From Galbula dea (Eukaryota > Chordata > Aves > Piciformes > Galbulidae), in the NCBI GenBank assembly GCA_013399015.1, contig VWZX01010084.1:558001-622000 (forward strand): a stretch of 64,000 bases of DNA. Direction: 5' to 3'. A program made the position numbers and the translations under genes. Below are positions 10,311 to 22,474 of this stretch, one piece after another. Numbering within the stretch: the first letter of the stretch is position 1; every line of letters begins with the position of its first letter. The notes beneath the pieces are model-generated. The model had not been told where the DNA came from and searched no databases. It saw only the letters and a list, made by a program, of their open reading frames with translations.

Positions 10311-13300
10311 CACTACCGATGTTGCTGCATTCTTCACTACCAAAATCACCATAGGTCTCTTTTCTGATTAGCTGTGAAAATGAGCTCCAGAAAGTTTTGT
10401 GTGGCCAGGGAATAAATCCTATGATATATATTGGTCCCTTAGTCATCTTATTTGCATTGAAAGCATATAGTACTTCTACACATGCCCAGAGAGAAGTTGG
10501 TTTTAAGTGGGTTGGGGGCTGCTTTTGAGTCGGAGGTCGTGATCTCCCCCTGCCGCCTTTACCTTTACCCCAGTTTGCTTTCTGCATTTCCCCATGATTT
10601 TTTCACAATTTTGGTGGGACAGGATGTTCTTTCTTTCTAGGGGCTTGGTGGTCAGGAAAATAGGCAATGCTAAAGCCAGATTTCTATAATGGTTGATTAT
10701 ATACATTGTCTGATATTGCTCAAACTAATCATCCTTAAAGATGTCATAGGCACTTAGTTTACAGTATAGTCTAACTCCAGTGACAGTTGATGTCCATTGG
10801 AGGTTCCTGTTGGAGAAACTCCCATTGAAATCCTTTTTTTCTTATGTAGAAAACAAACAGAACAATAAACCATTGTGCTGCATTGAGTTCATCAAGTGTT
10901 AAGTTTGGTGAATTGACAAGCTGTTCAAAATTTGAGCACCTTTTTTCTTCTATTCGCTCCACTAAAATAGGAATCAGTGATACTAGCTTGTAGAGAACTG
11001 AAATACAGGTCAAAGTAAATTACCAGTATCACTTATTTAGTTCTGTCCCTGAATACTGCTTTTCTATAGGCTTTCTCTTGAAAAATATTCTCTCTCATTT
11101 TCTCATGCTCCTGACACTGTTCTTCACACAACATTGCCAGTGTAAATAGGCCTCTCCAGGTCTTTGAGCACTTTTTCCCTTCATAGAGGGTTTTACAGCA
11201 GTAAGGAATCCATTTTGTGAGCCATGGTGAACTGTTCTCAGTATCTCTCTACTTTTATTATTATCTGTGTTAGGAGAGAGCTTTGGAGCTTTAGTCATGG
11301 ACCAGCATCCTACTACTCTATAAGCACTGCATAAATACAAAAAGGAAAAAGGCTGCTTGTAAGCTCTCAGAGCTAAATTCTGAATGCAAGTACACATAGA
11401 GAAAGGGAAAAAATGTGTAAGAAAGCCCATAGGCCTTTCCAGTGTGGAATTCAGAAGCTTTGCAAAGATCTTCTGCACTTAAGTAGACTTCAGCAAAGCT
11501 TTATTCCCATACCAAATATTCCTTTTTGCGCAGTGGAACCTCTCACTTTTGTAGGCAGTGAACTAGACCATAGTCCTAGAAACTGTTGCTTTATGGTAGA
11601 GTGAAACATTTCTCATGAAATCTGGGACCTCATAAATGATACACTAGGTCTGATTTAATTTTTTTTAGAAGGTAAATAAGTGACAAACAATAGAGCCATT
11701 GTCCACTAAGTACCATTCTTCCAGCAAGAGCCTTTTATAATGACAGCAGCATCATAAAAGTGCTTTGATCTATGAAGGATCAAATATCTTTGTTTCCTAT
11801 TAACATAACTTTCTTTCCCAGTGGAGCACAGAGCATTTCTGATAATGGCACTCTATTAGGATAATTAGAAAAAGATTGTTCAGCTCTATTTATCCCTTAG
11901 AGCTCCCTGGCAAATTTCTCTTCTTGTGTCATTCAGATTTTCTACCTCAAATACCTCTGTCATAAGGAAAAAATTTAAAAGTTTCACATTTTATGGCCCA
12001 GAAGTTTAGACTGCCAATGTGATGCTAACCAGCCATTAAAAGATTCTGAAGAAGGACCCAGACTGAAAATTAAGCCATCACCTTCTTAAAAAACTTGCAT
12101 TTTTTTTAATGCTAGCAAGATTTTTGATAACTATGTTAGAAATCTTTTAATAAGGTAGCAGGAACGTGCCCTGGGTTTATGTGCAAGAGAGGCATGAGAA
12201 AGCATTGCAGGAAAACCTTGCCCCAAGGGATTTAAGGGTGTAATATGACCAGAAACAGAATTTATACGACAGATGACAGACAGAGGAAGACACTTGCTAA
12301 GAGAGTATTTCCAGACATCCTACTGGAAACCTGGGTTTCTTACTTTGTCTTGATGTGTGATACTCAAGCTTTTGCAAGCACTATCAGAGATGGAGATCTG
12401 AGGTCGCAGGCAGTTAGGGCCAGCTGGGGAAAGTCAGTCTTGTTTCACCAGGCACCTAGTGCCATCATGTGCCCAAGTGTGCCTCACTGCTGTAGTGAAA
12501 CACTTAACTCCTTTTGCAGTTTCTGGTTCAGTGAGTCATCCTTCTTCCAGAACACTCAAAAAGTCAATTTGAGGAAATTCCCTGTGCAGATTTTAGGAAT
12601 TCTGATGGAAGGGACAATCCCAGATTCTCCCACATTGGTGGTAGTGGAGATGGGTACAAAGCTGGCAATGGCAGCCCTTAGGTTTCAATGGTTTTCCATC
12701 CAGAACACAGCATCCTTGATCATAAAGATGGTTGACATGCATGGCAAAATACTTTCAATTGCAGAAGGGAAATAATCAATGAAGAGACAAACTGATAAAA
12801 CTCATCAAAGTCCTCCAAGCATTATAAGAGAAAAGGATCCTATCAGCCACACCAAGGAAAATCATGGCAGGAGAGCAAAAGGCAAATAAAGCAGGCCCTA
12901 TCCAAGCAGATCTGGGAAAACAGGGACTAGGAAATCATGTACAGAGGACTCTGATGTCTGTACAGAAGAATGGTCAAGAAATCAAGGAAACAAAGTGTAT
13001 TGGAACTTACTTTTGTTCACATCTATGCATTTATTGTTCTATAAAACAGCACATGTTCCTCTTTGCTTCAGCTATCTAAAAAGCAAGCTTTAAAACCAGA
13101 GTATTTGGAAGGCTGGAGGTGTGACAGGGATATTCTCAACCTGCTGAAGTGTGACAGTTCCCAATTCCAAAATCTTAAGGCAGGTGGGACATTATAAACT
13201 GTGCTGAGTGTAGAAGCCAAGAAAATGCTAAGTACTGCAGCCCACTTTGATAGCCTGTGTGCACAACCTAGATACTGCAGCCCAGCATGGGTGCAGGTAG

Positions 13301-16300
13301 GTAAATTCTGACCAAGGATGTATGACAAGATACTTACACCCCTCAAAAGTGAAAATGTCCTAGAACATACCTCAATCTGCACACAATCAATTGCTCAGTC
13401 AAATTGGAATTGCGTTGCCATCACCACCACAGTTTCTCTAAGCCATATGAAAAATGATCACTTTATTAGAAAAGCATCCCCTCTTTCACCCTTCATATCT
13501 TTTTATATACTTGTTCTTTAATCACTACAGTCCTGACAAGGTAGACATTTCATGCTAGTTCAGGGGATCTGGAGGAAAAGATACATGAGCTGCACTGGAG
13601 GGCTTCAGCTGGGAGAGCACTCAAGCAGTGCCAGGGCCCCACCTGCTGCCTTGGGCTGCCTCCAGGAAAAGGCACCAGGATCCCATCTTCATCAGTTTGG
13701 ATACTCAGGACTTCCAAGATCCCAGCTCTTTCCAGCAAAAAGCCAGGAGGCTCTAGTCACTGTGTTTGGCTCTATGAGCTCCTCTGGCTCTAAAGTACCA
13801 GCAGACAACCTGACTCGTGTCTCTAGATGTAGTGTAGACATACAGAGATCTGTATTGTGAATTAAACAGTCTGGGGATATTCTCTGGCCTCATAGCCAGG
13901 TCTACATGCTTATGCTCTCTTCAATCCCTCTTTCCCTCAAAACAGAGTGGTCTCATCCATGAAACATTGGGAACAGTGTCTGCAATACATGAATTCATCA
14001 AATAATACCTAGGACAGATGTTGTATAGGCTAAATCTATGCCAGGGACCCTGCTAACAGTCCTTGACTTGTCTTGTTTTCTGGCACAAATCAGATGGTTC
14101 AGAGAGATAGGGTCCAGCATTTAGGCTTAGCATCCTAGCAGTGTGTCCAGCAGACCTGGAAGCACTATATCCCAGACAACTGGGTGGATTTCTGACTTTG
14201 CTTAAAGACTTTCCAGTCCCCTCCATTGTCAAATTGCCTGTAATCTAGCAAGCACAAAACCCAATTCTAAATAAGGCCCACTAATATGTCAGCAGGTGCT
14301 TTATGACTGGATCAGGACTTCCTGACTCCGGGTTTCTATGGATGATTCTCTACAGAGTCTTTTGTACCTGTTATGATTTAGGATTTTCAGCACATCAGAA
14401 AATCAGAGTATGTGCAATACAGGGAGTGAGCCCAGGTCCTGGTGTTGTACCTCCATGCTCCCCACCTATCTACATGTTGGGTGAGAGAAGGCCAGGCTGA
14501 AAGAGTTTTCATTGTTCCATTTCAACAAATGCTTTCCAGAATTTAAAACCTCTGGACTGCTTAGTAGAATTGGACAGCATAAGGGCTGAAAGACACACAA
14601 ACATAATAATCAAGCCTAACCTTTGATCTAGGTTGATCTGCTAAAGCCCTGGCACAGGGCCTTCAAAAACAACTCAACATAGCACTCTGGAAGGATTATG
14701 CTGAACAAGTGTGATAAAAGCACAGGCTTTGTGTTTATTGGCACCTCACAGACACTGACCCATTCATGTGCTGATTCCAGACAAAAACATTGGCTTTTTG
14801 CCTCCCAGATGAATTCTGCTGGTCCTTTTCCTATCTCCCATCATGCACTTATAAATTCACTTACATTATTTATTGTGCGATATCTTTCCACACTATTCTC
14901 CAGACAATCCGTCAGATTATAATGGGGCTTTACAGCCAGAAAACACATGTAAGCAGAACTTCCTACTTACCAAATCATTACTTCCTCCAGAGTTGGTGCA
15001 CAAGCACCACAAACACCACATGTTTTTATCAAATGTTGGTGCAATAGGGAGGGCAGAAACACACCGTGAAAACCTTTGGTTTCAGAGTGACAGGGAATGA
15101 ATGCACCACAGAGACCAACAAAATCCTCTGGACAATAAAATGCATGTCATGTTCTGCAAACAGGCAGAGAGAGCCCTCGTTGGTGGACACAGAATGTCAA
15201 ATGCTATTGTGAATGACTGTTCCCAGTGGAGCACATGTATCTCAAACCCAAGTCTATATACTCTGAAGTTTATCATAGGTTTCCGAGTCCATACCATGTC
15301 CTCCTCCCAAAGACAGTATAGATTGTGCTGTCAACTGCTGACACCAAAGGCTAGTCTGAGACATGCATGCTGACCTCTCCAAGCTCCTTTTGTTGTAACA
15401 GTAAGAAACAGGCTGCTCTAAGAGAACCATTCCAATGGGGAGCCTGTTCTTTAATGAATGCCTCAGAGCACCTAGGTACATCGGTCCTCTGCCCACTACC
15501 TTGGAGACTTTGGAGGCAAAGAGGTGTCAGTGCTGTTCACACAGTACTGAAGTATGCGTCTGCCACACAATCTGGTCTTGCTGTACACCATCTCCTGCAA
15601 CCATCAGCAAACCTTCAGCATATCCTGCACTGCTGTCTGTAGGCATAGCCTCAGCTATCTTAAGACTTCTGTGAATATCATTTTTTAAACCAGTAATTTC
15701 GTCTTCTGTGTAAGCAGATTTTTTTGTTGATTGTCCCTCAACCACTTTACAGGAATGATGGTATCTCCTACCTGCAATCACAGTTTAGAGCCACTGCCCT
15801 TTTGAAAGCATGCTTCAGTCTTGTTGGTCTGCCAAGGGACATGTAAGGAATAAGGTATCACTCTTTCCTGCTGTCCTAACAAGAGATTAGACAAAGTTTT
15901 GCTTTTCTTGACTGTACAGAGACATGAACAGTGCAGGTCTTGGTGGCAACTTTCCTACCAAAATCTATTCAACTACTCCTGGCAGGAAAAGGTGCCTTAA
16001 CATCTCTTCTAGAAGAGAAAGGACATTCACAGAAGGTTTCAGAGGGAGGGAAAGGTGAAAGCTCATGGGAAAGACTGATGTGATTACAGAGAACAGGGGC
16101 TGAAAAATAAGGGCTATTCCTGCATCACATTGTCCTAACTAAAACTTCCTCATGCAAGTTTTTAGGAGCAGTTCTGCCTTCCTACTCCTGCTGTATTAAC
16201 TCTGGTCAGTACAAGAGCAAACATCATTGCCCTTGAGACCCACATATAGAAGGTCCTCAGCCACACATTTTTCTCAGACTGACCAGAAAGGGACTGTCCT

Positions 16301-17360
16301 AACTACAAGGCTCACAAATGAGAGCCAGATTGACAGCTGTCACAATAATAAAAACCAAACACAGAAATCAATGACTATTATATTAAAGAGCAAATATTCC
16401 TAACAGATTACTTGTGGTCACCACATGCTGTGATAGCAGTGTTAAAAACGTGCAAAAAATGTGTAAAGAAGTGTTTAAAATTACTCCTTTTTTAAAAGAT
16501 TCAGTGTTTTCCCCAGCTCAGACTCATTGAAGCAAGCCACTTGCACAACATCACTGCATTTCTATGATATTTTCTGCTAGACCAGGTCCTCTTGTCTGCA
16601 CTGAAAGGCTTCATCCTGTTTACTCTTTGCCAACATTTTACTGAGCCATGATACAGTCACTTCTGCCAGAACCCCAGGTGCAGTGCTGAAAACTTTATGA
16701 TTGGATTTAATGCTCCCATTAACAGAGAGCAAACAGACATATAGATAATACATTGCCAACAATTTTACAAGGCTAAGTTTCAGTTACAAGCCATACTCTG
16801 CTTTATTATCTGCTGCTCAGTTAGGACAACAACAAATAGTAGTATGCAATAAAAAAGAAAAGTAGCAGTTAACATCTATATCCTCTTCCAAGCCAAATTT
16901 TGATCTTGGGTTCCTTGCAAACATTAAGTCACCTTACAGATAAGAATAAGTTAACACCCCTGCTCTGTTCTGCAGAACAACAGATATTCTCTAGCAAGAA
17001 ATACTGGCCAGCTCTGGAAAACAGTCCTTTTCTGCTCTGATCTCATACCTGACTGTTCCCTAACCCCAGTGGTAGGCTGACCCCCAGTCTCAGGTGAAAT
17101 GGCAGGACGTGTAAGGACATCTGCTGGTTTTAGCCTGGATTCTTGCAGTTAAGATACAGCTCACCATATTTCTATGCACTACAACTACCTCAGTAACCTA
17201 CTTCAAATTTTTAAAGGATTTTAAATATGCTGAAAAATTTTGAAGTCAACACTGCTACATTTTTGTTTGCACTCTATCCAGTCTAGTCAGAAGTATCACC
17301 ACATCTACAATCACCCTCCCATTATAAGATACACATATACATGGTATATCTTTTAGGTAT
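10311..17360. other. Intergenic, mostly featureless
   Basis: This 7 kb stretch between LGR5 and ZFC3H1 has no recognised gene or repeat family. The only notable feature is the 176-codon frame at 12245-12775, listed separately. Several overlapping small frames at 14700-15800 on both strands show no protein family features. Confidence 0.45.
12245..12775 (+). other. Unrecognised 176-codon open frame
   Basis: An uninterrupted ATG-initiated frame of 176 codons in the intergenic interval, starting MTRNRIYTTDD and ending SIAEGK. It shows no signal peptide, membrane helix, zinc ligand cluster or low-complexity tract that I can name, and I do not recognise its family. It has no obvious splice partner exons or poly(A) signal close downstream. 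It is most likely a chance frame or a decayed element, but it is the longest frame in the window not explained by LGR5, ZFC3H1 or CR1. Confidence 0.2.
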
Positions 17361-17430
17361 CACAGAATATTAGGAGTTGGAAGGAACCTCCAAAGATCAT
17401 CTAGTCCAACCCTCCTGTCACATCAACTAA
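17361..17430 (-). repeat. CR1 LINE 3' tail fragment
   Basis: A short antisense CR1 end: CACAGAATATTAGGAGTTGG, then AAGATCATCTAGTCCAACCC. About 70 bp long. Confidence 0.8.
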
Positions 17431-17496
17431 GTCTTTTCATCAGATACATAACCCAGAATTTATTGTCTTGTAACTAAATACTGCCAAGACATAGAT

Positions 17497-18850
17497 CACA
17501 GAATCACAGAATCATTACGGTTGGAAAGGACCCTCAAGATCATCTAGTCCAACTGATAGCCCTACACTACTCTTACCCCTAAATCATCCCCTGAAGAAAC
17601 ACATCTATCTGCTTCTTAAAAACCTCCAGGGACGGTGACTCCACCACCTCCCTGGGCAGCCTATTCCAATATCTAACCACTCTTTCAGTAAAGAAATTCT
17701 TCCTAGTACCTAATCTAAACCTACCCTGGCTCAGCTTAAGCCCATTCCCTCTAGTCCTGTCACTAGTCACAAGGGAGAAGAGGCCAACACCCGCTTCCCT
17801 AGAATGGCCTTTCAAGTAGCTGAAGAGAGCGATAAGGTCTCCCCTCAGCCTCCTCTTCTCCAGGCTAAACAACCCCAGCTCCCTAAGCCTCTCCTCATAA
17901 GGCCTGTTTTCCAGACCCCTGATTAGCTTAGTTGCCCTTCTCTGCACCCTCTCTAGTANNNNNNNNNNNNNNNNNNNNNNNNNNNNNNNNNNNNNNNNNN
18001 NNNNNNNNNNNNNNNNNNNNNNNNNNNNNNNNNNNNNNNNNNNNNNNNNNNNNNNNNNNNNNNNNNNNNNNNNNNNNNNNNNNNNNNNNNNNNNNNNNNN
18101 NNNNNNNNNNNNNNNNNNNNNNNNNNNNNNNNNNNNNNNNNNNNNNNNNNNNNNNNNNNNNNNNNNNNNNNNNNNNNNNNNNNNNNNNNNNNNNNNNNNN
18201 NNNNNNNNNNNNNNNNNNNNNNNNNNNNNNNNNNNNNNNNNNNNNNNNNNNNNNNNNNNNNNNNNNNNNNNNNNNNNNNNNNNNNNNNNNNNNNNNNNNN
18301 NNNNNNNNNNNNNNNNNNNNNNNNNNNNNNNNNNNNNNNNNNNNNNNNNNNNNNNNNNNNNNNNNNNNNNNNNNNNNNNNNNNNNNNNNNNNNNNNNNNN
18401 NNNNNNNNNNNNNNNNNNNNNNNNNNNNNNNNNNNNNNNNNNNNNNNNNNNNNNNNNNNNNNNNNNNNNNNNNNNNNNNNNNNNNNNNNNNNNNNNNNNN
18501 NNNNNNNNNNNNNNNNNNNNNNNNNNNNNNNNNNNNNNNNNNNNNNNNNNNNNNNNNNNNNNNNNNNNNNNNNNNNNNNNNNNNNNNNNNNNNNNNNNNN
18601 NNNNNNNNNNNNNNNNNNNNNNNNNNNNNNNNNNNNNNNNNNNNNNNNNNNNNNNNNNNNNNNNNNNNGCTCATCCAGGTGACGCAGCAGGTCACTGACC
18701 ATCTCCTCCTGGACTAGGGGGGAGTCACACCTTTCCCTGACCATATTCCCCAGATTAGGGGAATGAATATCCTTTGAAACAATAGACTTATTATTAAAGA
18801 CCGAGGCAAAGAATGCATTAAGCACCTCAGCCTTATCCTCATTCTTAAAT
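17497..18850 (-). repeat. CR1 LINE interrupted by an assembly gap
   Basis: The 3' end at 17497 has the reverse-complemented tail. An open frame at 17579-17947 encodes 122 residues of the reverse-transcriptase C-terminus, with NRPYEERLRELGLFSLEKRR and YWNRLPREVVESPSLEVFKK. After the N run, 18669-18850 encodes the region N-terminal to the polymerase fold, with LNAFFASVFNNKS and EEMVSDLLRHLDE. The two parts belong to one relatively intact CR1 with the catalytic core lost in the gap. Their frames do not agree across the stated gap length. Confidence 0.88.
17959..18668. other. Assembly gap (710 N)
   Basis: A continuous run of N bases. It lies inside a CR1 copy, a common cause of assembly breaks. 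Open frames that cross it are artefacts of treating N codons as open. Confidence 0.99.
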
Positions 18851-18924
18851 GCTTAATTCTTAAGATGCTTAAATTCAACTCACTTAGAAACTATCTTTGA
18901 AATATTTCAGATGCAAAGATGTGA

Positions 18925-19015
18925 CATGGTCCACATAGTCCAGCTAGACTCCATCCCATTGACCACAACTCTGACTTCTATCCTTCAACCAGTTCACAGA
19001 AACTTTGTTGCTGTG
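18925..19015 (-). repeat. Probable CR1 fragment
   Basis: The words CTCCATCCCATTGACCACAA and CCAACCAGTTC-like text resemble the antisense of the CR1 reverse-transcriptase core (the NWLDG...VVVNG region). It is short and diverged. Confidence 0.4.
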
Positions 19016-19207
19016 TAATTCTGAATGACATTTCACAGGACAGGAACTCAAATTGTCTGTGGGGAGGAAGCTGCTTCATCAAGGTCCAACTAGTTAAGGA
19101 GACATGCAAATCCCTGAGCATCCTGGAGCTCTAGGGACACAAACCCATCCCATCCCACAAATGGGCAAATTGAGATTTAGGGGTTTTCTCCTATTAGAAA
19201 ACTAGGG

Positions 19208-19353
19208 CTGAAAAAGTTTTGGACTCTTTCGACAACAACTTACAGACATGTGATCATGATATTTATCAAATGCTAGAGTAAAAGGTTTCATCAACAGATG
19301 AAGAACTGGCAGAATGAGAAAGAAATGGCAGCAAGGAAGACCTCTGCTATTTC
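19208..19353. repeat. Diverged direct repeat, copy A
   Basis: About 145 bp that recur, in the same orientation and diverged by roughly 15% by eye, at 20612-20756. Shared words include GACATGTGATCATG and TATCAAATGCTAGAGTAAAA. It does not look like CR1. It may be a local duplication or two pieces of an unclassified dispersed repeat. Confidence 0.75.
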
Positions 19354-19638
19354 TTGCTGCACCCCTCAACTTGGTACACAATAGAGCAGTGAACTTAGTC
19401 TGCCTAACATTCCTTAGTAGTAACTCTGAACATTAAATCTTATCACTGCTAAAAGCAGACACTGTCTGCAAAAATATGTTGTTAACTTCAGGAACTGTGG
19501 TTATTTAGAAGAGCCTTAAATGAAAAGTAAAATCATTGAACAGAATTAGTTCTCTTCCAGATCAAACACTCAAATACATACAGATTATGCCAGCATTAAC
19601 AGATGGCATGAAAAATCCTGTAAATTTTGTCAGATATG

Positions 19639-20576
19639 AATCACAGAATGGCCCAGGTTGGAAGGGACCTTAAAGATAATCTAGTTCCAATCCCTCTGCC
19701 ATGGGCACGGATGCCACACACTAGACTAGGTTGCCCAGGGCCACATCCAGCCTGGCCTTGAACACTGCCAGGGATGGGACAACCACAACCTCTCTGGGCA
19801 AACCGTTCCACCACCATCTATGTAAAGAACCTTCTTCTAATTTCTAGTCTGAATTTCCCATCCTTCAGCTTGTATCCATTCCCCCTTATCCTATTACAAT
19901 CTGACCAGCTAAAAAGTCTCTCCCCTTCTTATCTTGTAATCCCTCTTTAGGTACTAAAAGGCTGCTATAAGATCCCCTCGAAGCCTTCTCTTTTCTAGGC
20001 TGAATAATCCCAACTCCTTTAGCCTATCCTCATAGGGGAGGTGCTCTAGTCTTCTGATCATCTTTGTGGTCCTCCTATGGACCTGCTTCAACATGTCCAC
20101 ATCTTTCTTATGCCAAGGACCCCAGAACTGGATGCAATACTCCAGGTGGGGCCTCATGAGGGCAGAGTAGAGAGGCAGAATCACCTCCCTAGACCTGCTG
20201 GTCATGCCTCTCCTGATGCAGCCCAGGTTACAGTTGGTTTTCTGGGCTGAGAGTATACATTGTTGGCTCATATCCAGTTTTTCATCTATCATGACCCCCA
20301 AGTCCTTCTCTGCATGGCTGCTTTCAATGAGTTCCTCTGTACTTTTATCTTGGGTTGCCCCTACCCAGATGCAGGACCTTGCACTTGGGACTTACTAAAC
20401 TTCATCCGATTCTCTTGGGCCCACTTTTCGAGTTTGTCGAGGTCCCTATGGATGGCATTCCTCCCTTCTGGTGTATCAACCACACCACTCAGCTTCATGT
20501 CGTCTGCAAACTTGCTGAGGGTGCACTCAATACTCCTATCCAGGTCATTAATAAAGACATTGAAGAGTACTGGATA
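19639..20576 (-). repeat. CR1 LINE, 5'-truncated
   Basis: An antisense copy of about 940 bp beginning ATCACAGAATGGCCCAGG. On the - strand an open frame at 19954-20301 reads reverse-transcriptase C-terminal sequence (LYSALMRPHLEYC, PYEDRLKELGLFSLEKRR). Further upstream parts are recognisable at the DNA level up to the AAGACATTGAAGAGTACTGG block near 20575, where the copy stops. Stops and frameshifts are present, so it is inactive. Confidence 0.9.
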
Positions 20577-20611
20577 TGGATAGTCTTTCCAGCAGTAACA
20601 GCTGAAGAACA

Positions 20612-20756
20612 GGAAAAACGTTTGGACTCTTTTGATATCTACTTACAGACATGTGATCATGGCATTTATCAAATGCTAGAGTAAAAGGTTTATCATAACA
20701 GATGAAACTGGCAGAATAAGGAAGAAACAGCAGCAAGGAAGATCTCTGCTATTTCT
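20612..20756. repeat. Diverged direct repeat, copy B
   Basis: The partner of 19208-19353, about 1.4 kb away, starting some 36 bp after the truncated 5' end of the CR1 at 19639-20576. Both copies end with CAGCAAGGAAGA and CTCTGCTATTTCT. Confidence 0.75.
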
Positions 20757-21284
20757 CACCCTATAGTTGTTGTTCAGACCCCTAGGACTGGAAAACAATT
20801 ATCAATCCTTCAAATAATTTTAATCCCAGGTCCTAGATGACAACTACAGAGAATCTTCAAGGCTGGCTAAGACTTTTGGTGACATTTAAAGCAGAAGTCT
20901 AGAGAAATGAAAAGAGCTAACACTTTCTGATTAGACAGAAAAGCTCCTAGTCTTTCATTATCAACACAATCTCAACCTTGGGTATTATGGAATTGGTTGC
21001 AAGCATACATCTGGACGTAGTATACATACAGTACAGTAGCACAGACCAATGAACGTATAGGGGTTTGAGGTGTATCACGCTCTGCAGGAAAGCCGGAGAA
21101 TGCTGAAGTTTCCACTGCCCCTTTTCACTTAGCTCCTCTGAAGGTGATGTGTATTTCTAGTATTTTGTGGGATATTGCCATTTTGAGAAGTTAGCTACTC
21201 CTTTGAGGAGTAGTTAATGAGCACTGAGAGCAGCACACGTGCAGAAGGAGTATACCTGAAGGATTTTGAGAGCAAGGCCTTAAT
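20757..21284. other. Intergenic, nothing recognised
   Basis: Unique-looking sequence between copy B of the direct repeat and an old CR1. I see no open frame or motif of note. Confidence 0.5.
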
Positions 21285-21770
21285 CGCCTCCTCTCTGGCC
21301 AACCAGTGCTTGGTCACTTTCACAGTAAAAACTGTTTCCTGATATTCAGCCAAAAACCTTCCTCTTCATTTTGTGCCACTGCTTCTAGCCCTGCTACTGG
21401 GCACTACTAAGAGGAGCTTGGCTCCATCCCCTTTACATCCTTCTTTTGTACACATCGATAAGATCTTCCCCTGAGCCTTCTTCAAGCTGAAGAGTCCCAG
21501 CTCTTGCAGCCTTTCCTTTTATGTGACATGCTTCAGTGCTTCAGCCCCTTAATCAACTTCGAGGCTGCTCAGTGAATTCTCTCCAGTAGCTCCATACCTC
21601 TCTAGTACTGGGAAACCAGACCTGAATGCTGTGGCCTCCCAGGTGCTGAAGAGAAGGACCACCTCCCGATAGTGTACAGGAGACTGTTGGTCACCTTTGC
21701 CAAGGGGCAGGTTTTATAGCCTGGAGGAAAACCTGGCCCTTACACTGCGTATTTGATGTTTTACTTATTT
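21285..21770 (-). repeat. Old CR1 LINE fragment
   Basis: The sequence follows the antisense order of the CR1 reverse-transcriptase C-terminus (CTTCAAGCTGAAGAGTCCCA, CTCTTGCAGCCTTTCC, CTCTCCAGTAGCTCC). It is strongly diverged with no open frame, an older insertion than its neighbours. Confidence 0.7.
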
Positions 21771-22474
21771 TACACTTCATGCTCAAGTAAGAGTTGTCTA
21801 AAAGGACTTAAGGTGCAGAATCAGTGTCTATTACCCTAGGTGAAAACCAGTATTCCCCACTTCTCTCTCCTTTAAGAGAGATGCCTCACGTGTAACTTCA
21901 GATAAAGTAAGGATTTTGAATGTTACTGGAAGCTATTTGTCACAGAACACTTAGCCTCATTATCAAACATGAGGACCGCTTGTTCGCTGTCTTCATGGCA
22001 CCTTCAACAAATGACCTGGGCAAAAGGTACCACAACCCCCTTTTGGTATGATTTTACACAGATGGACAAGAGGTGGAAAGCCAACCTGATCTAAACAGCC
22101 CCAACACTAGTTCAGTGGACTGATGGTATCTCTCTGCAATGCAGATGCCGTGACTTTGAAAAGTGGGCATCGTTTCATTAAATGTGAAAAGGACAAAATA
22201 TAAAATGTACTTTCTATTACTAAAGTAGATTACTGACAGAAATAGATGTTTAGGGACAAACACCTGCGTACCTGAGGCAAGGAGAGGGGAAAACCCTTTG
22301 AGATGCAGTTATTCTACATCCACAATAGGTAGGCTCACTCACATTTGCCTACCTTTTGATCTAAATAACCAAAGACAACATTTTTTTTAAAAAGTCAGAT
22401 TGTATTGAAAATATCTCTGTAAAAACACCTGTAATACTACAAGGTAGTACCAATACAAAACAGATCAATGTTAA
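21771..22474. other. Intergenic, downstream of ZFC3H1
   Basis: Short sequence between the old CR1 and the inferred ZFC3H1 transcript end. Nothing is recognised apart from A/T-rich stretches. Confidence 0.5.

Noticed and set aside
10165..10587. 140-codon frame on the - strand
   Set aside because: Its C-terminal half is CR1-derived (10165-10310) and the rest is low-complexity Lys/Gly/Pro text without family features.
17928..18825. Long open frames on both strands across the N run
   Set aside because: They arise because N codons are counted as open. Only the short CR1-derived ends are real sequence.
19208..20756. Short open frame ending in TAA shared by the two direct repeats as a duplicated exon
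   Set aside because: Most codon differences between the copies change the amino acid, and no conserved splice structure or family similarity is seen, so there is no sign of coding constraint.
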